Of a stretch of DNA of 64,000 bases, positions 35,086 through 43,103 are shown in pieces. The stretch comes from Aliikangiella coralliicola. GTDB taxonomy: Bacteria; Pseudomonadota; Gammaproteobacteria; Enterobacterales; Kangiellaceae. Below the pieces are notes generated by a model. It was not told the origin of the DNA. It worked only from the letters and a program-made list of their open reading frames with translations, and did no database searches. A program made the translations under genes and the position numbers. The stretch spans positions 62,001 through 126,000 of the forward strand of contig NZ_ML660160.1 in assembly GCF_007004725.1 (NCBI RefSeq), written 5' to 3'. Numbering within the stretch: the first letter of the stretch is position 1; each line of letters opens with the position of its first letter.

Positions 35086-36654
35086 ATGAAAGCTAAAAGT
35101 TTAATTTCGAAAAGTTCTAATGTTTTTTTTGTGTTAGGTGTTAGCTTGATATTATCTGCTTGCTCGGGTAGTTCGACAGAAGAACCTACAGAAGTTGCAG
35201 AAATTGACGATCCGGTTGTTGTCAATCCGCCTGCTGAGATGTCTGAGCTCGATCAGCAATTAACGGGTATTATCGCTGCTAATAATCTCACCGGTGACCC
35301 AACTACTAATCGTGACTTACCGAGCGTTAACGATCCCATTGTACAACTTGGCAAACGGCTTTTTTTTACAAAAAGTCTTGGCGGTAATCAAGACGCCGCA
35401 TGTGTCAGTTGTCATCACCCGGCGTTAGGTGGCGGAGATGATATTAGCTTACCGGTTGGAATTGATGCGGCTAATCCTGACTTAATTGGTGTTGGACGAA
35501 CTAACGGTGGCGTACCAACTGTTCCCAGAAATTCGCCGACGGTATTTAATGCCGGCTTGTGGGATAGTGGCATGTTTTGGGATTCTCGTGTGGAAAGCCT
35601 TGGAAAACAGGTAAACCAAAATGGCGCTGCTTCTGGAATAAGAACCCCCGATTCGAATTTTGGTGTGGCTGATCCTGATGCGGGTTCAACGCTACCTGCA
35701 GCACAAGCTCGTTTCCCGGTGACCAGTGTCGATGAAATGAAGTCGGAAGACTTTGAAGGTGGTAGCACTAATCAGGCTATTCGCGATCATCTTGCTGCAA
35801 GAATTGGCGATTATGGTATTGGATCTGGAGAGTTAACAACTAACTCGTGGCTGGCTGCATTTCAGGAGGCGTTTCAATCTGAAGAAATTGCAGACGATTT
35901 AATTACCTATGACCGAATTGCTCACGCGCTTGGTGAATATGAGCGCTCTATGGTTTTTGTTAATAACCCCTGGAAAAGTTATGTTGAAGGTGATTTAACG
36001 GCATTAACCGATCAACAAAAGCAGGGCGCGATTTTATTTTTTACGCCAGCCAATCAAGGCGGTGCTGGGTGTGTCAATTGTCATAATGGTGACAAGTTTA
36101 CTGACGAGCGACATCATGTAATTGCTTTTCCTCAGTTCGGTCCGGGTAAAGGAGATGCTCAAAATGATGACTTTGGTCGTGAAAGAGAAACGGGTAATCA
36201 AAATGAGCGTTATCACTTCCGTACGCCAAGTTTACTCAACGTTACAGTGACTGCACCCTACGGTCATTCAGGTGCTTATGCCACGTTAGCTCAGGTTATT
36301 CAGCACTACAATAATCCAGGTGGTTCGGTCGATGATTTCTTTGATGATAGCGAATGGTGTGATATGCCGCAGTTTGCAGCAATCCCCAATTGCCAGGGAT
36401 TATTCCCTGACTCTGAAAACAATAGTCAGGAAGCTTTGAACAAATTATTAGCTGAGAGGGCGGCGGGTAGTTCGTTGTTTTTAAATACCAATATTAACCG
36501 CAATGAAAGAGACCAGATTGAAGCTTTCTTAAACGCGCTGACCGATCCCTGTGTTACCAATCGAGAATGTTTATCTGCCTGGATCCCTGAAGAGAGTGAA
36601 GCGTTAGATGATAATCAGATTCAAGCCGTTGATCAAAATGGAAACTTGTTATAG
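35086..36654 (+). CDS. Di-heme cytochrome c peroxidase-family lipoprotein
   Basis: About 522 aa, longer than classic bacterial cytochrome c peroxidase (about 320-350). A lipoprotein signal ends in LSAC (VLGVSLILSACSGSS), so it is membrane-anchored in the periplasm or outer membrane. The two c-type heme sites are CVSCH (106-110) and CVNCH (329-333). The CCP/MauG core is recognisable by LGKRLFFTKSLGGNQDAACVSCHHPALGG, NSPTVFNAGLWDSGMFWDSR and RTPSLLNVTVTAPYGHSGAYATL. The start at 35086 follows GAGGTG; an ATG four codons earlier is possible. It is monocistronic, and whether it is a true peroxidase or an oxidase of another substrate is open. Confidence 0.9.
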   Translation: MKAKSLISKSSNVFFVLGVSLILSACSGSSTEEPTEVAEIDDPVVVNPPAEMSELDQQLTGIIAANNLTGDPTTNRDLPSVNDPIVQLGKRLFFTKSLGGNQDAACVSCHHPALGGGDDISLPVGIDAANPDLIGVGRTNGGVPTVPRNSPTVFNAGLWDSGMFWDSRVESLGKQVNQNGAASGIRTPDSNFGVADPDAGSTLPAAQARFPVTSVDEMKSEDFEGGSTNQAIRDHLAARIGDYGIGSGELTTNSWLAAFQEAFQSEEIADDLITYDRIAHALGEYERSMVFVNNPWKSYVEGDLTALTDQQKQGAILFFTPANQGGAGCVNCHNGDKFTDERHHVIAFPQFGPGKGDAQNDDFGRERETGNQNERYHFRTPSLLNVTVTAPYGHSGAYATLAQVIQHYNNPGGSVDDFFDDSEWCDMPQFAAIPNCQGLFPDSENNSQEALNKLLAERAAGSSLFLNTNINRNERDQIEAFLNALTDPCVTNRECLSAWIPEESEALDDNQIQAVDQNGNLL

Positions 36655-36694
36655 TGATCGAGTTGGCGGCTTGCTATCTATTAAGATTACTTTT

Positions 36695-36808
36695 CCCCTC
36701 TCCTTTGAAGGAGAGGGCCAGGGAGAGGTAGAAGTTTTTTTTTGTTAGAGCGCGTTAAGTAGAACAGGATTTCCCCTCTCCCCAACCCTCTCCCGGAGGG
36801 AGAGGGGG
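36695..36808. repeat. Paired REP-like repeats in opposite orientation
   Basis: Copy 1 at 36695-36728 (CCCCTCTCC, GGAGAGGG, GGGAGAGG) and copy 2 at 36773-36808 in the other orientation, about 45 bases apart, between convergent genes. Together they form a BIME-like element that could fold into a long hairpin and end transcription from both sides. The same unit occurs singly at 17690. Confidence 0.75.
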
Positions 36809-36842
36809 ATAATAGACAAAGTCTTTTTGGGGAGACGTTTTA

Positions 36843-37295
36843 TTAATCTATTTCGTAAAGACTATCCGCGTCATCATCATAATCAAATGCGCCTAAAAAA
36901 GTCACATACTCGTCTTTCTCAACACCAGAAAGTTTCGCGCTATACTCATGTTCGAACAACAAAATAATCCAGGTGATTTCTTCCAGTTTTTTCTTGCGGG
37001 CTTTACTCATTAGCACTTCGATAAAGGAGGCAGAGAACGAACATTCTCCAGCCGCTTTTTTTATATTGATAGTGCCAGTGTGAGCGCCATTTGTCTCCAT
37101 ATACTCGGGCCTGAAATAACGAATATTAAAATTATCAGACCAGGTGTTGGTCGCACGAGTATTATTTTTGCTGAAACTTTCTTCGAAGTAGCTGTCTGGT
37201 ATGTCTTGGTATGGATGTTGAGAGACCCAGGCTGAGACCTTGTTCTTCTTGGTAAAGTCGAAGCCTTGCTCTGTTTTTAACTTTTTTGCAGTCAT
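36843..37295 (-). CDS. Hypothetical protein, possible immunity protein (Imm22-like)
   Basis: A 150-aa acidic soluble protein without signal peptide. The pattern KVSAWVSQHPYQDIPDSYFEES followed by FNIRYFRPEYMETNG, then a helix with two Ser-Phe blocks and an Asp-rich end (FDYDDDADS), recalls the Imm22 type of immunity proteins, but the match is weak. It lies 206 bases downstream of, and on the same strand as, a protein with a caspase-like His/Cys pair (37502-38467). Toxin genes of polymorphic systems are usually followed by their immunity gene, so the order fits. A REP-like pair follows its stop. Treat the immunity role as inference. Confidence 0.6.
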   Translation of the reverse strand: MTAKKLKTEQGFDFTKKNKVSAWVSQHPYQDIPDSYFEESFSKNNTRATNTWSDNFNIRYFRPEYMETNGAHTGTINIKKAAGECSFSASFIEVLMSKARKKKLEEITWIILLFEHEYSAKLSGVEKDEYVTFLGAFDYDDDADSLYEID

Positions 37296-37501
37296 CTGCT
37301 TTTCCTGTTCAACCTTATACTTTTACTTATTTAGTTTATTATAAGTGCAATCGGTTGTTGGCTTCCATCACGCATTTGTGATTGAGCATGTTGCTTAGAA
37401 TTGAAAAAGCCGATGAGAGATCGGCTGAGATGAAAAAAGTGGGTAGAAACAGAACTTGTTGTTAAGTCCCAACCGAGAGAATTTTTAACCGACACTGCCA
37501 A

Positions 37502-38467
37502 CTAGAACTTGCCATATCGTTTTGTATCACTACGCTGAAGGTTTAGTGTGTTCTTTGCAATATATTGGCTTTTAGTTGCGTATTTAGTGCGCATTCCTCG
37601 ACTTTTAGTTTGATGAAGTATGCCGCCCACACCCAACTTTTGTACATTGGAAGGGTTTTGAGAAGTTGGACCCATATAGCCACGAACTCGATTATGGCTA
37701 CCTGAGCGTTTGTCGAGTCCTTCCTGAAGGCTTCCCGCGAAAGTATTGCTCCAATTCCCTGCGTGATGTACGTCAACTGTCTGTTCCTGGTGATGTTGTC
37801 TTACAGTTGGATTGTTTGGTACCCAATGTTCAGTGCCGCTAAAACATGAATTCGCTCTAACCTGGCTGACTTTAGGTAAATTCATTTTCGTCAGCAATTT
37901 GGCCATGTCATTGCCGCTAACTCTTTTCTCATGCTTATCATCTGAACTGATTGAGGTGACGCCGGGCATACCATGGCCTTGAGTATAGACGATAGGGTGA
38001 GAACGCTTAGTGTTGACATTGTCGAAGTTCAACATAGCGTTATCCAGGTGAGACCATTCCTTAAGCTGGCTCATTACTTTGTGTTCTGTAGTCCCACTAG
38101 TGATTGTACTTAACCTCTTAATCGCCTCTTGATGAAATGATGACCTTTGATCTTCATCTTTAAACACTGGTCGAATCATCTTGTGACCCTGGCTCATCGC
38201 AAACATACTCATACCGCGAGTATTGTTCATCAGATTGCTGATGCTTTTGTGAGGAGACACGATAAATCGCTGTTCTGATTCCAGCGGTTTGAGGTTAGAG
38301 CGATCAAAATTTTCTATCTGGCTCAACATCGTACTTCGACCCACATTTGAGGTCTGAAGATGAGGGTTTTGCACCCCATATTTTTTAAGCGTTTCAATCC
38401 TTTGCTGCTGCTTGGTGGGTGGGCTAGAAGTCTGCAATTGCTTCAATTTTTGAAGAACACTACCCAT
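37502..38467 (-). CDS. Candidate caspase-like (clan CD) cysteine peptidase effector
   Basis: A 321-aa protein without signal peptide or membrane segment, basic and rich in Ser, Asn and Gln. The central region has a hydrophobic strand ending in His-Gly (IVYTQGHGMPG, His165), then SGNDMAKLLTKMNLP, then a strand ending in Ser-Cys (VSQVRANSCFSGTEHW, Cys208). A strand-His-Gly followed about 40 residues later by a strand-[Ala/Ser]-Cys-x-[Ser/Gly] is the catalytic layout of caspase-like peptidases, including the C80 toxin domains. The N-terminal 150 residues have no recognised domain. The N-terminus lacks known secretion or PAAR/Rhs modules. A possible immunity gene follows. Function is not proven. 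Confidence 0.6.
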   Translation of the reverse strand: MGSVLQKLKQLQTSSPPTKQQQRIETLKKYGVQNPHLQTSNVGRSTMLSQIENFDRSNLKPLESEQRFIVSPHKSISNLMNNTRGMSMFAMSQGHKMIRPVFKDEDQRSSFHQEAIKRLSTITSGTTEHKVMSQLKEWSHLDNAMLNFDNVNTKRSHPIVYTQGHGMPGVTSISSDDKHEKRVSGNDMAKLLTKMNLPKVSQVRANSCFSGTEHWVPNNPTVRQHHQEQTVDVHHAGNWSNTFAGSLQEGLDKRSGSHNRVRGYMGPTSQNPSNVQKLGVGGILHQTKSRGMRTKYATKSQYIAKNTLNLQRSDTKRYGKF

Positions 38468-38511
38468 AGGAGGACACTCCGACCGTTAATGTTAACTTTA
38501 GTTATAAGCTA

Positions 38512-38540
38512 TTGATTATTGAAGGTCAACACTATATTAT
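38512..38540 (+). promoter_or_regulatory. Candidate sigma-70 promoter
   Basis: TTGATT at 38512 and TATTAT at 38535-38540 with 17-base spacing. It would start transcription near 38547, before the ATG chosen at 38611 for the zinc-finger gene. A 7-bp dyad (ATGAGAT...ATCTCAT, 38539-38564) overlaps the start point and may be an operator. Confidence 0.45.
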
Positions 38541-38610
38541 GAGATATATCGTGTCGAATCTCATAAAATATAATTTAAAGGTGTCTATAATTGGATCAAC
38601 GGTGCCTCTG

Positions 38611-39480
38611 ATGAATGAACTAACTACAAGTTTTGTGCAGCAAATCCCGGAAGAAGGCTATCAGCTGAAAATGCTGAAGGTGTTTCAACTGGACAATTCT
38701 CACACTCAAAGCGAGGGGGCGGAGGCATTGTGTTGGCCGATGCGGGTTGAGCATTGTCGAAATTATCAACCGTTGGTAGAAGATGAAGCCCTTTTCTATC
38801 AATTTGCCGATCTTGGGCTACAACCTGAAAGTCACGAAATTCTCGCATTTGCCAATCAATATGGTTGGCTTGGAAATGGCGAGTCTGCGATAGAAGCAAA
38901 GAGCCAATGTAGTGATGTAGTCGAAGTTTCGTCGAATATTATCACCGCAGAATTTATTAATGACTGGCGACAACAACTCCGTTCGTTTATTCCTTTCCTT
39001 GAATTGTGGCAGGCAATTTCAGGAAATGATGATGCGTATCTCCGAAAAGTAATCTATTGGAATCCTGATAGCTCATCGGTGGCGTATGGAAACCCAAATG
39101 TCAGCTCCATTCTGATTGCTTCCATGTCAATGAATGTTGATCTCTACACAACACTAACGCCTGGTGATGTGGTGACACCTGCCAGAGTGCTTTTGACTCG
39201 CATCATTAACCAGCGCTTAAGAGAGCATTGTTATCCCGCACTGTTGTTTAACGGCATGTCTTATAGAGATTCCTATTTGGGTTTTCGATGTGATAATTTG
39301 TTAGGCGCAATATGGCTGCTTTTTGCCCGATCGGTCGCTAATAACAGTATTCACCGACGATGCGCCGAGTGTGCTGCACCATTTATTCCGAGCCGTTCGG
39401 AACGGGGACGGAAAAAACGCTTTTGTACTGACGCGTGCAAATCGAAGAATTATCGGAAAAATAAAAAGCGTTTACATTAG
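38611..39480 (+). CDS. Hypothetical protein with C-terminal zinc finger
   Basis: About 289 aa. The last 40 residues form a zinc finger, CAECAAPF-(x)n-RFCTDACKSKNYRKNKKR, with a CxxC and a CxxxC pair and a strongly basic end; similar fingers end DNA- or RNA-binding regulators. The rest (QLRSFIPFLELWQAISGND and later helices) matches no family I know. Starts upstream (TTG 38512, ATG 38539) are in frame, but they would lie in or before a good promoter, and the DNA there is AT-rich, so 38611 is preferred; its ribosome-binding site is weak. It is divergent from the candidate effector gene at 38467, 144 bases away. Confidence 0.65.
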   Translation: MNELTTSFVQQIPEEGYQLKMLKVFQLDNSHTQSEGAEALCWPMRVEHCRNYQPLVEDEALFYQFADLGLQPESHEILAFANQYGWLGNGESAIEAKSQCSDVVEVSSNIITAEFINDWRQQLRSFIPFLELWQAISGNDDAYLRKVIYWNPDSSSVAYGNPNVSSILIASMSMNVDLYTTLTPGDVVTPARVLLTRIINQRLREHCYPALLFNGMSYRDSYLGFRCDNLLGAIWLLFARSVANNSIHRRCAECAAPFIPSRSERGRKKRFCTDACKSKNYRKNKKRLH

Positions 39481-39606
39481 ATCATGGAACGATACAAAAT
39501 GATTAACTAAAAATGAATAGCTAAAAATAACTAAGTAGTTTGAATTATTGACAAAAATTTCAACTTAAGCGGATCCTCAGTTATTCTCTCTTTCGGTGGA
39601 AAACTG

Positions 39607-39636
39607 GATACAGATTGATACAGTCTGATAGTCTGT
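39607..39636. promoter_or_regulatory. Three 10-bp direct repeats upstream of mipA operon
   Basis: GATACAGATT, GATACAGTCT and GATAGTCTGT follow each other at exact 10-base spacing. Tandem half-sites at one-helical-turn spacing are how OmpR/PhoB-type regulators bind. An AT-rich -10-like sequence follows about 15-20 bases downstream. The likely binder is the response regulator of this operon (41031). Confidence 0.5.
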
Positions 39637-39703
39637 GGTACGTCTTTTTATTATCTAATTTCTTATTATGCCTCTATCAATTCAAACATAAACAAGAGAG
39701 CTT

Positions 39704-40564
39704 ATGAAATCTATTACGCATCAAATGATAACGAGCATAATATTGGGGTTGTCGATTTTTCACGTTGCTTCGCTACCGGCGAGCGAAAAAAGCGAAACAT
39801 CTAAGTCAGCAGAAAATGAAAGTGGAGGCTTTCTTAAACTCAGCCTCGGATACCGATTGGAAGAAGGACCTTTTCACAAGAGAGAAAGTGGATTGAGTGT
39901 TTTTGTCAATGGCCGATATCAATGGGAAAACGGACTATTTGTTGAGTTGCCGGGAGGGTCGCACGAGCTTAACCCCGGGTTAAATTATGGCTATAACTTT
40001 TTCAACACAGATCATTGGAGTTTTGATTTACTCGCCCATAAGTCCCAGGGAGATATTGTCTTTAATGCCACCATCAATGAAGAATCGATAAAGCTTAAAA
40101 AAGAAGGCGATGTCAGAGCAGGGTTTCGCGCGACTGGAAATTTTGATCAGGATACAGTTCAATTGATTGTCACGCCTTATTCTTTTAGCGATGACTATGA
40201 TGATGGTGTCTATGCATCGCTTTGGTTTGCCAGAGGGTGGCAATATAAAAACTGGAATTTCCATGCTTCATTAGGCTTTCAATATCGCTCCGAAGAAATT
40301 CTAGATTACTTTTATGGCGTGTCCGAGGCGTTAGCCATTCCGGGCGTACCTGTTTATCAGGCGGGATCCGGCGTTAATGTAAACGCTCAGTTTGGTGTCA
40401 GTTATCCCATAACCAAAAACTGGATTTTTGAAAGTTATTTAAGACACACAAAAGTTGACGATAGTATTTTAGACAGCCCGATTATTTCCAACTCGATAAG
40501 ATTTGACGATACGCGTACTGAAGATGTATCGGAAGTTGGCGTGTTATTCAGCTATGTCTTTTGA
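39704..40564 (+). CDS. MipA/OmpV-family outer-membrane protein
   Basis: A 286-aa protein with a signal peptide (IILGLSIFHVASLPASE, cleaved near residue 27) and a beta-barrel of alternating hydrophobic strands, ending in an aromatic residue (VLFSYVF) as outer-membrane insertion requires. The family pattern includes GLSVFVNGRYQWENGLFVEL, LNYGYNFF and YPITKNWIFESYLRHTKVDDSILDSPI. MipA proteins act as scaffolds for murein enzymes or as small-molecule channels. In this gene order (mipA, DUF3019, OmpR-type regulator, kinase) it is probably an output of the two-component system. GAGAG precedes the ATG. Confidence 0.92.
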   Translation: MKSITHQMITSIILGLSIFHVASLPASEKSETSKSAENESGGFLKLSLGYRLEEGPFHKRESGLSVFVNGRYQWENGLFVELPGGSHELNPGLNYGYNFFNTDHWSFDLLAHKSQGDIVFNATINEESIKLKKEGDVRAGFRATGNFDQDTVQLIVTPYSFSDDYDDGVYASLWFARGWQYKNWNFHASLGFQYRSEEILDYFYGVSEALAIPGVPVYQAGSGVNVNAQFGVSYPITKNWIFESYLRHTKVDDSILDSPIISNSIRFDDTRTEDVSEVGVLFSYVF

Positions 40565-40577
40565 GGGAGATAAGAGA

Positions 40578-41015
40578 ATGGCATGTTTAACTAAATCAGC
40601 TAAATTTAGAAATCTCATTGATAATTTTTTGATGCAAATTGTCGCTGCAACCTTTGTTGTCTGCAGTTTTAACCTGCAAGCGGAATCAAACCACGCTAAC
40701 GCCGAACTTGAAATAAAACCTGGTCAATGTGTCGCGCTACATCAGGGACAAGAATGTTACGTTGATGTTGAGTTCAGCTGGAAAGTCGGTCAACAGGGTG
40801 ATTATTGTTTATACTCATCGCAGCAAAAGCCGGCGCTAAAGTGTTGGCGAAAAAAACAGAATGGTTGGTTTAAACGAGAAATTGTTGCCAACGAAAATGT
40901 CATGTTTTTTCTCAAAGCAGCGGACAGTCAGGTTATTCTAGCCACTAGCGAACTGGAAATGGCCTGGGTTTATAAGAAAAATTCCCGTTCGCATTCAACC
41001 TGGCGGATGTTTTAG
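40578..41015 (+). CDS. DUF3019 exported protein
   Basis: 145 aa with a signal peptide (LIDNFLMQIVAATFVVCSFNLQAES). The mature part matches DUF3019: PGQCVALHQGQECYVDVEFSW, then DYCLYSS and ALKCWR. Four cysteines are placed to form two disulfides. The family is known from gammaproteobacteria next to mipA and an OmpR-type two-component pair, as here; the function is unknown, and a periplasmic ligand-binding or accessory sensing role is plausible. The start at 40578 follows GAGGGAGATAAGAGA; the ORF extends upstream inside mipA, where it is only a shadow. Confidence 0.88.
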   Translation: MACLTKSAKFRNLIDNFLMQIVAATFVVCSFNLQAESNHANAELEIKPGQCVALHQGQECYVDVEFSWKVGQQGDYCLYSSQQKPALKCWRKKQNGWFKREIVANENVMFFLKAADSQVILATSELEMAWVYKKNSRSHSTWRMF

Positions 41016-41030
41016 GAGCGTTATTGGCGA

Positions 41031-41756
41031 ATGAATGAGAGTAGGCACCATATTTTAGTTGTTGAAGATGATACCGATCTAGCCGAATGGATGTGTGAGT
41101 ATCTGTCAGCTAAGAACTATCGCGTATCGGTCACTGATCGCGGTGATGAAGCGGTCACTATTATTCAACAGCAAAATCCTGATGTGGTCGTGTTAGATGG
41201 CATGTTACCCGGCTTAGATGGTGTTGATGTCTGTAAAACCGTTCGCCCGGATTATACTAACGCGATTATCATGGTTACCGCGAGGGATGAAGAGATTGAT
41301 GAAGTGCTCGGGCTGGAAATGGGGGCGGACGATTATCTGACCAAGCCTGTCAGGGCAAGAGCACTGCTTACCCGAATTCGTAAACATATTGATCGTCAAA
41401 ACCAGGTAAGTGTTCACCAAAGCAATCAGAACAAAACAGAATCTGACGAACAACTTAAGTTTAACAATCTTATTATTGATAAGCAGGCAATGGTGGTTTC
41501 GTTAAATGGCGTTAAAATTAAAATATCGTCCAATGAATTTGAAGTTTTGTGGTTGTTAGCGAAAAATTCGGGGAATGTAGTTACTCGAAAAGAGTTGGTG
41601 AGCCAACTCAGAGGTTTCGAATATGATGGTTTTGATCGCTCAATCGATTTAAGAATATCTCGTTTGCGAAAAAAACTGGGGGATGATTCCGCAGAACCTT
41701 TCCGAATTAAAACTATCTGGGGAAAAGGTTATCTTTTTGCCAGGGATGCCTGGTAA
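41031..41756 (+). CDS. OmpR-family response regulator
   Basis: A 241-aa protein with a receiver domain (phospho-acceptor Asp56 in VVVLDGMLPG, Lys in YLTKPVRARALLTRI) and a C-terminal winged helix (about 140-238, ISSNEFEVLWLLAKNSGNVVTRKELVSQL and IDLRISRLRKKLGDD). It lies 15 bases after DUF3019 and five before the kinase, so the four genes form one operon. It probably binds the GATACAG direct repeats at 39607, which would make the operon autoregulated. Confidence 0.95.
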   Translation: MNESRHHILVVEDDTDLAEWMCEYLSAKNYRVSVTDRGDEAVTIIQQQNPDVVVLDGMLPGLDGVDVCKTVRPDYTNAIIMVTARDEEIDEVLGLEMGADDYLTKPVRARALLTRIRKHIDRQNQVSVHQSNQNKTESDEQLKFNNLIIDKQAMVVSLNGVKIKISSNEFEVLWLLAKNSGNVVTRKELVSQLRGFEYDGFDRSIDLRISRLRKKLGDDSAEPFRIKTIWGKGYLFARDAW

Positions 41757-41760
41757 TTCA

Positions 41761-43068
41761 ATGCGCACTTTAACTTTTTCTTTACTGCTTGTAGTGATTG
41801 TCGCAACCTTCGGATTGGGGTGGTTGTTCGACCGCGCTTATGAACAATATATTGAAATGAGTGCAGATAATACTGCCGATGTTAAATCCACTGATGTCGT
41901 GAGTTCGTTGCAGAATATCGGCATTGGTTTAGCGACAACGCTAAGTCGAATTGAAGATCGAACTGCGTTTTTAGAGTCCTGGCCGACTAATAGTCAATTC
42001 ACACTCTCGTTAGAAAGTCTGACAGACTTTCCAATGCCTCAGGCGTTATTGGATAAACTCAAATCAGGCGAGCCTTTGTTGTTAGAAACAAAAAGTCATT
42101 TAGCCTTTCATTTTTACCTTGCTAACAGTCAGGAATTGTTGGTACTAAAATCTCCTCTACTTGATGCAAAACAAGCAGTCATAAAACAAAATTATGTTTT
42201 TACGATTTTATTTTATGCAGCGCTAATTTTGTTATTTTTGCTCTGGTCATTTCCGCTGGTTCGACAGTTATTAGCGTTAAGGAAAAGTGCAAAATTATTC
42301 GGAGACGGTGAACTCAATCACCGAATTTCTCTGGGACGTATTTCTTACATTCGTGATATTGAAGTTGAATTTAACCATATGGCACAACGCATCGAAAACT
42401 TGGTTGCTGATGTTAAGTTGTTGAGTAATGCCGTGTCACACGACCTGAGAACGCCATTAGCAAAAATCCGATTTGGTATTGATACTCTACAGGAAGAAGA
42501 GGAACCAGAAACGCGGCGCCGATTCGAACAAAAAATTAGCGACAATGTTGATGAGATGACTTCCCTTGTTGAAACCTTGTTAAGTTATGCCCGACTTGAT
42601 CAAGCAATGCTGGAAGTTAAAAAAGATCAGGTGGAGTTATCACAACTCATTGAAAAATGTATTGCAAGTCAAACTACAGATTCGGTGGAACTTGAAATGG
42701 TTAAAACCGGAAAAGCATATCTGGTCAAAGGCGACAGTGCTTATTTAATGATAATGGTGAATAACTTGCTCCAGAATGCTATTCACTATGGGGGAGGGCG
42801 AGTATTGATTCAGCTTTATGATGAAGCGGACTATGTGCAAGTTTGTATTAGTGATAACGGTGATGGTATCAGCCCTGAACATTATGAGAATATTCTCAAG
42901 CCATTTGTTCGTGGTAAAGAGCATAAAATCCAAAAAGGTTATGGGATGGGGCTGGCGATTGTTAAACGCATACTAGACTGGCACCAGGGAACAATTCAAA
43001 TTGATAAATCGCCTGAGCTATCAGGTGCAAAATTTTCGATTACTTTGCCCAGGTTTTCTTCATCTTGA
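41761..43068 (+). CDS. Sensor histidine kinase partner of the OmpR-type regulator
   Basis: About 435 aa. One membrane segment at the N-terminus (LTFSLLLVVIVATFGLGWLF), a periplasmic loop of about 120 residues, a second segment (YVFTILFYAALILLFLLWSF), a HAMP domain and the catalytic core. The phospho-acceptor is His227 in AVSHDLRTPLAKI. ATPase motifs are NLLQNAIHYGG, SDNGDGI and YGMGLAIVKRIL. The start at 41761 (MRTLTFS) lies four bases after the regulator stop; an ATG five codons earlier would overlap it. RstB-like in architecture. The signal is unknown; the neighbours suggest envelope stress. Confidence 0.92.
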   Translation: MRTLTFSLLLVVIVATFGLGWLFDRAYEQYIEMSADNTADVKSTDVVSSLQNIGIGLATTLSRIEDRTAFLESWPTNSQFTLSLESLTDFPMPQALLDKLKSGEPLLLETKSHLAFHFYLANSQELLVLKSPLLDAKQAVIKQNYVFTILFYAALILLFLLWSFPLVRQLLALRKSAKLFGDGELNHRISLGRISYIRDIEVEFNHMAQRIENLVADVKLLSNAVSHDLRTPLAKIRFGIDTLQEEEEPETRRRFEQKISDNVDEMTSLVETLLSYARLDQAMLEVKKDQVELSQLIEKCIASQTTDSVELEMVKTGKAYLVKGDSAYLMIMVNNLLQNAIHYGGGRVLIQLYDEADYVQVCISDNGDGISPEHYENILKPFVRGKEHKIQKGYGMGLAIVKRILDWHQGTIQIDKSPELSGAKFSITLPRFSSS

Positions 43069-43103
43069 ACAGCACACGTAAGTGATAAAAACACTTTGGG
43101 TAT

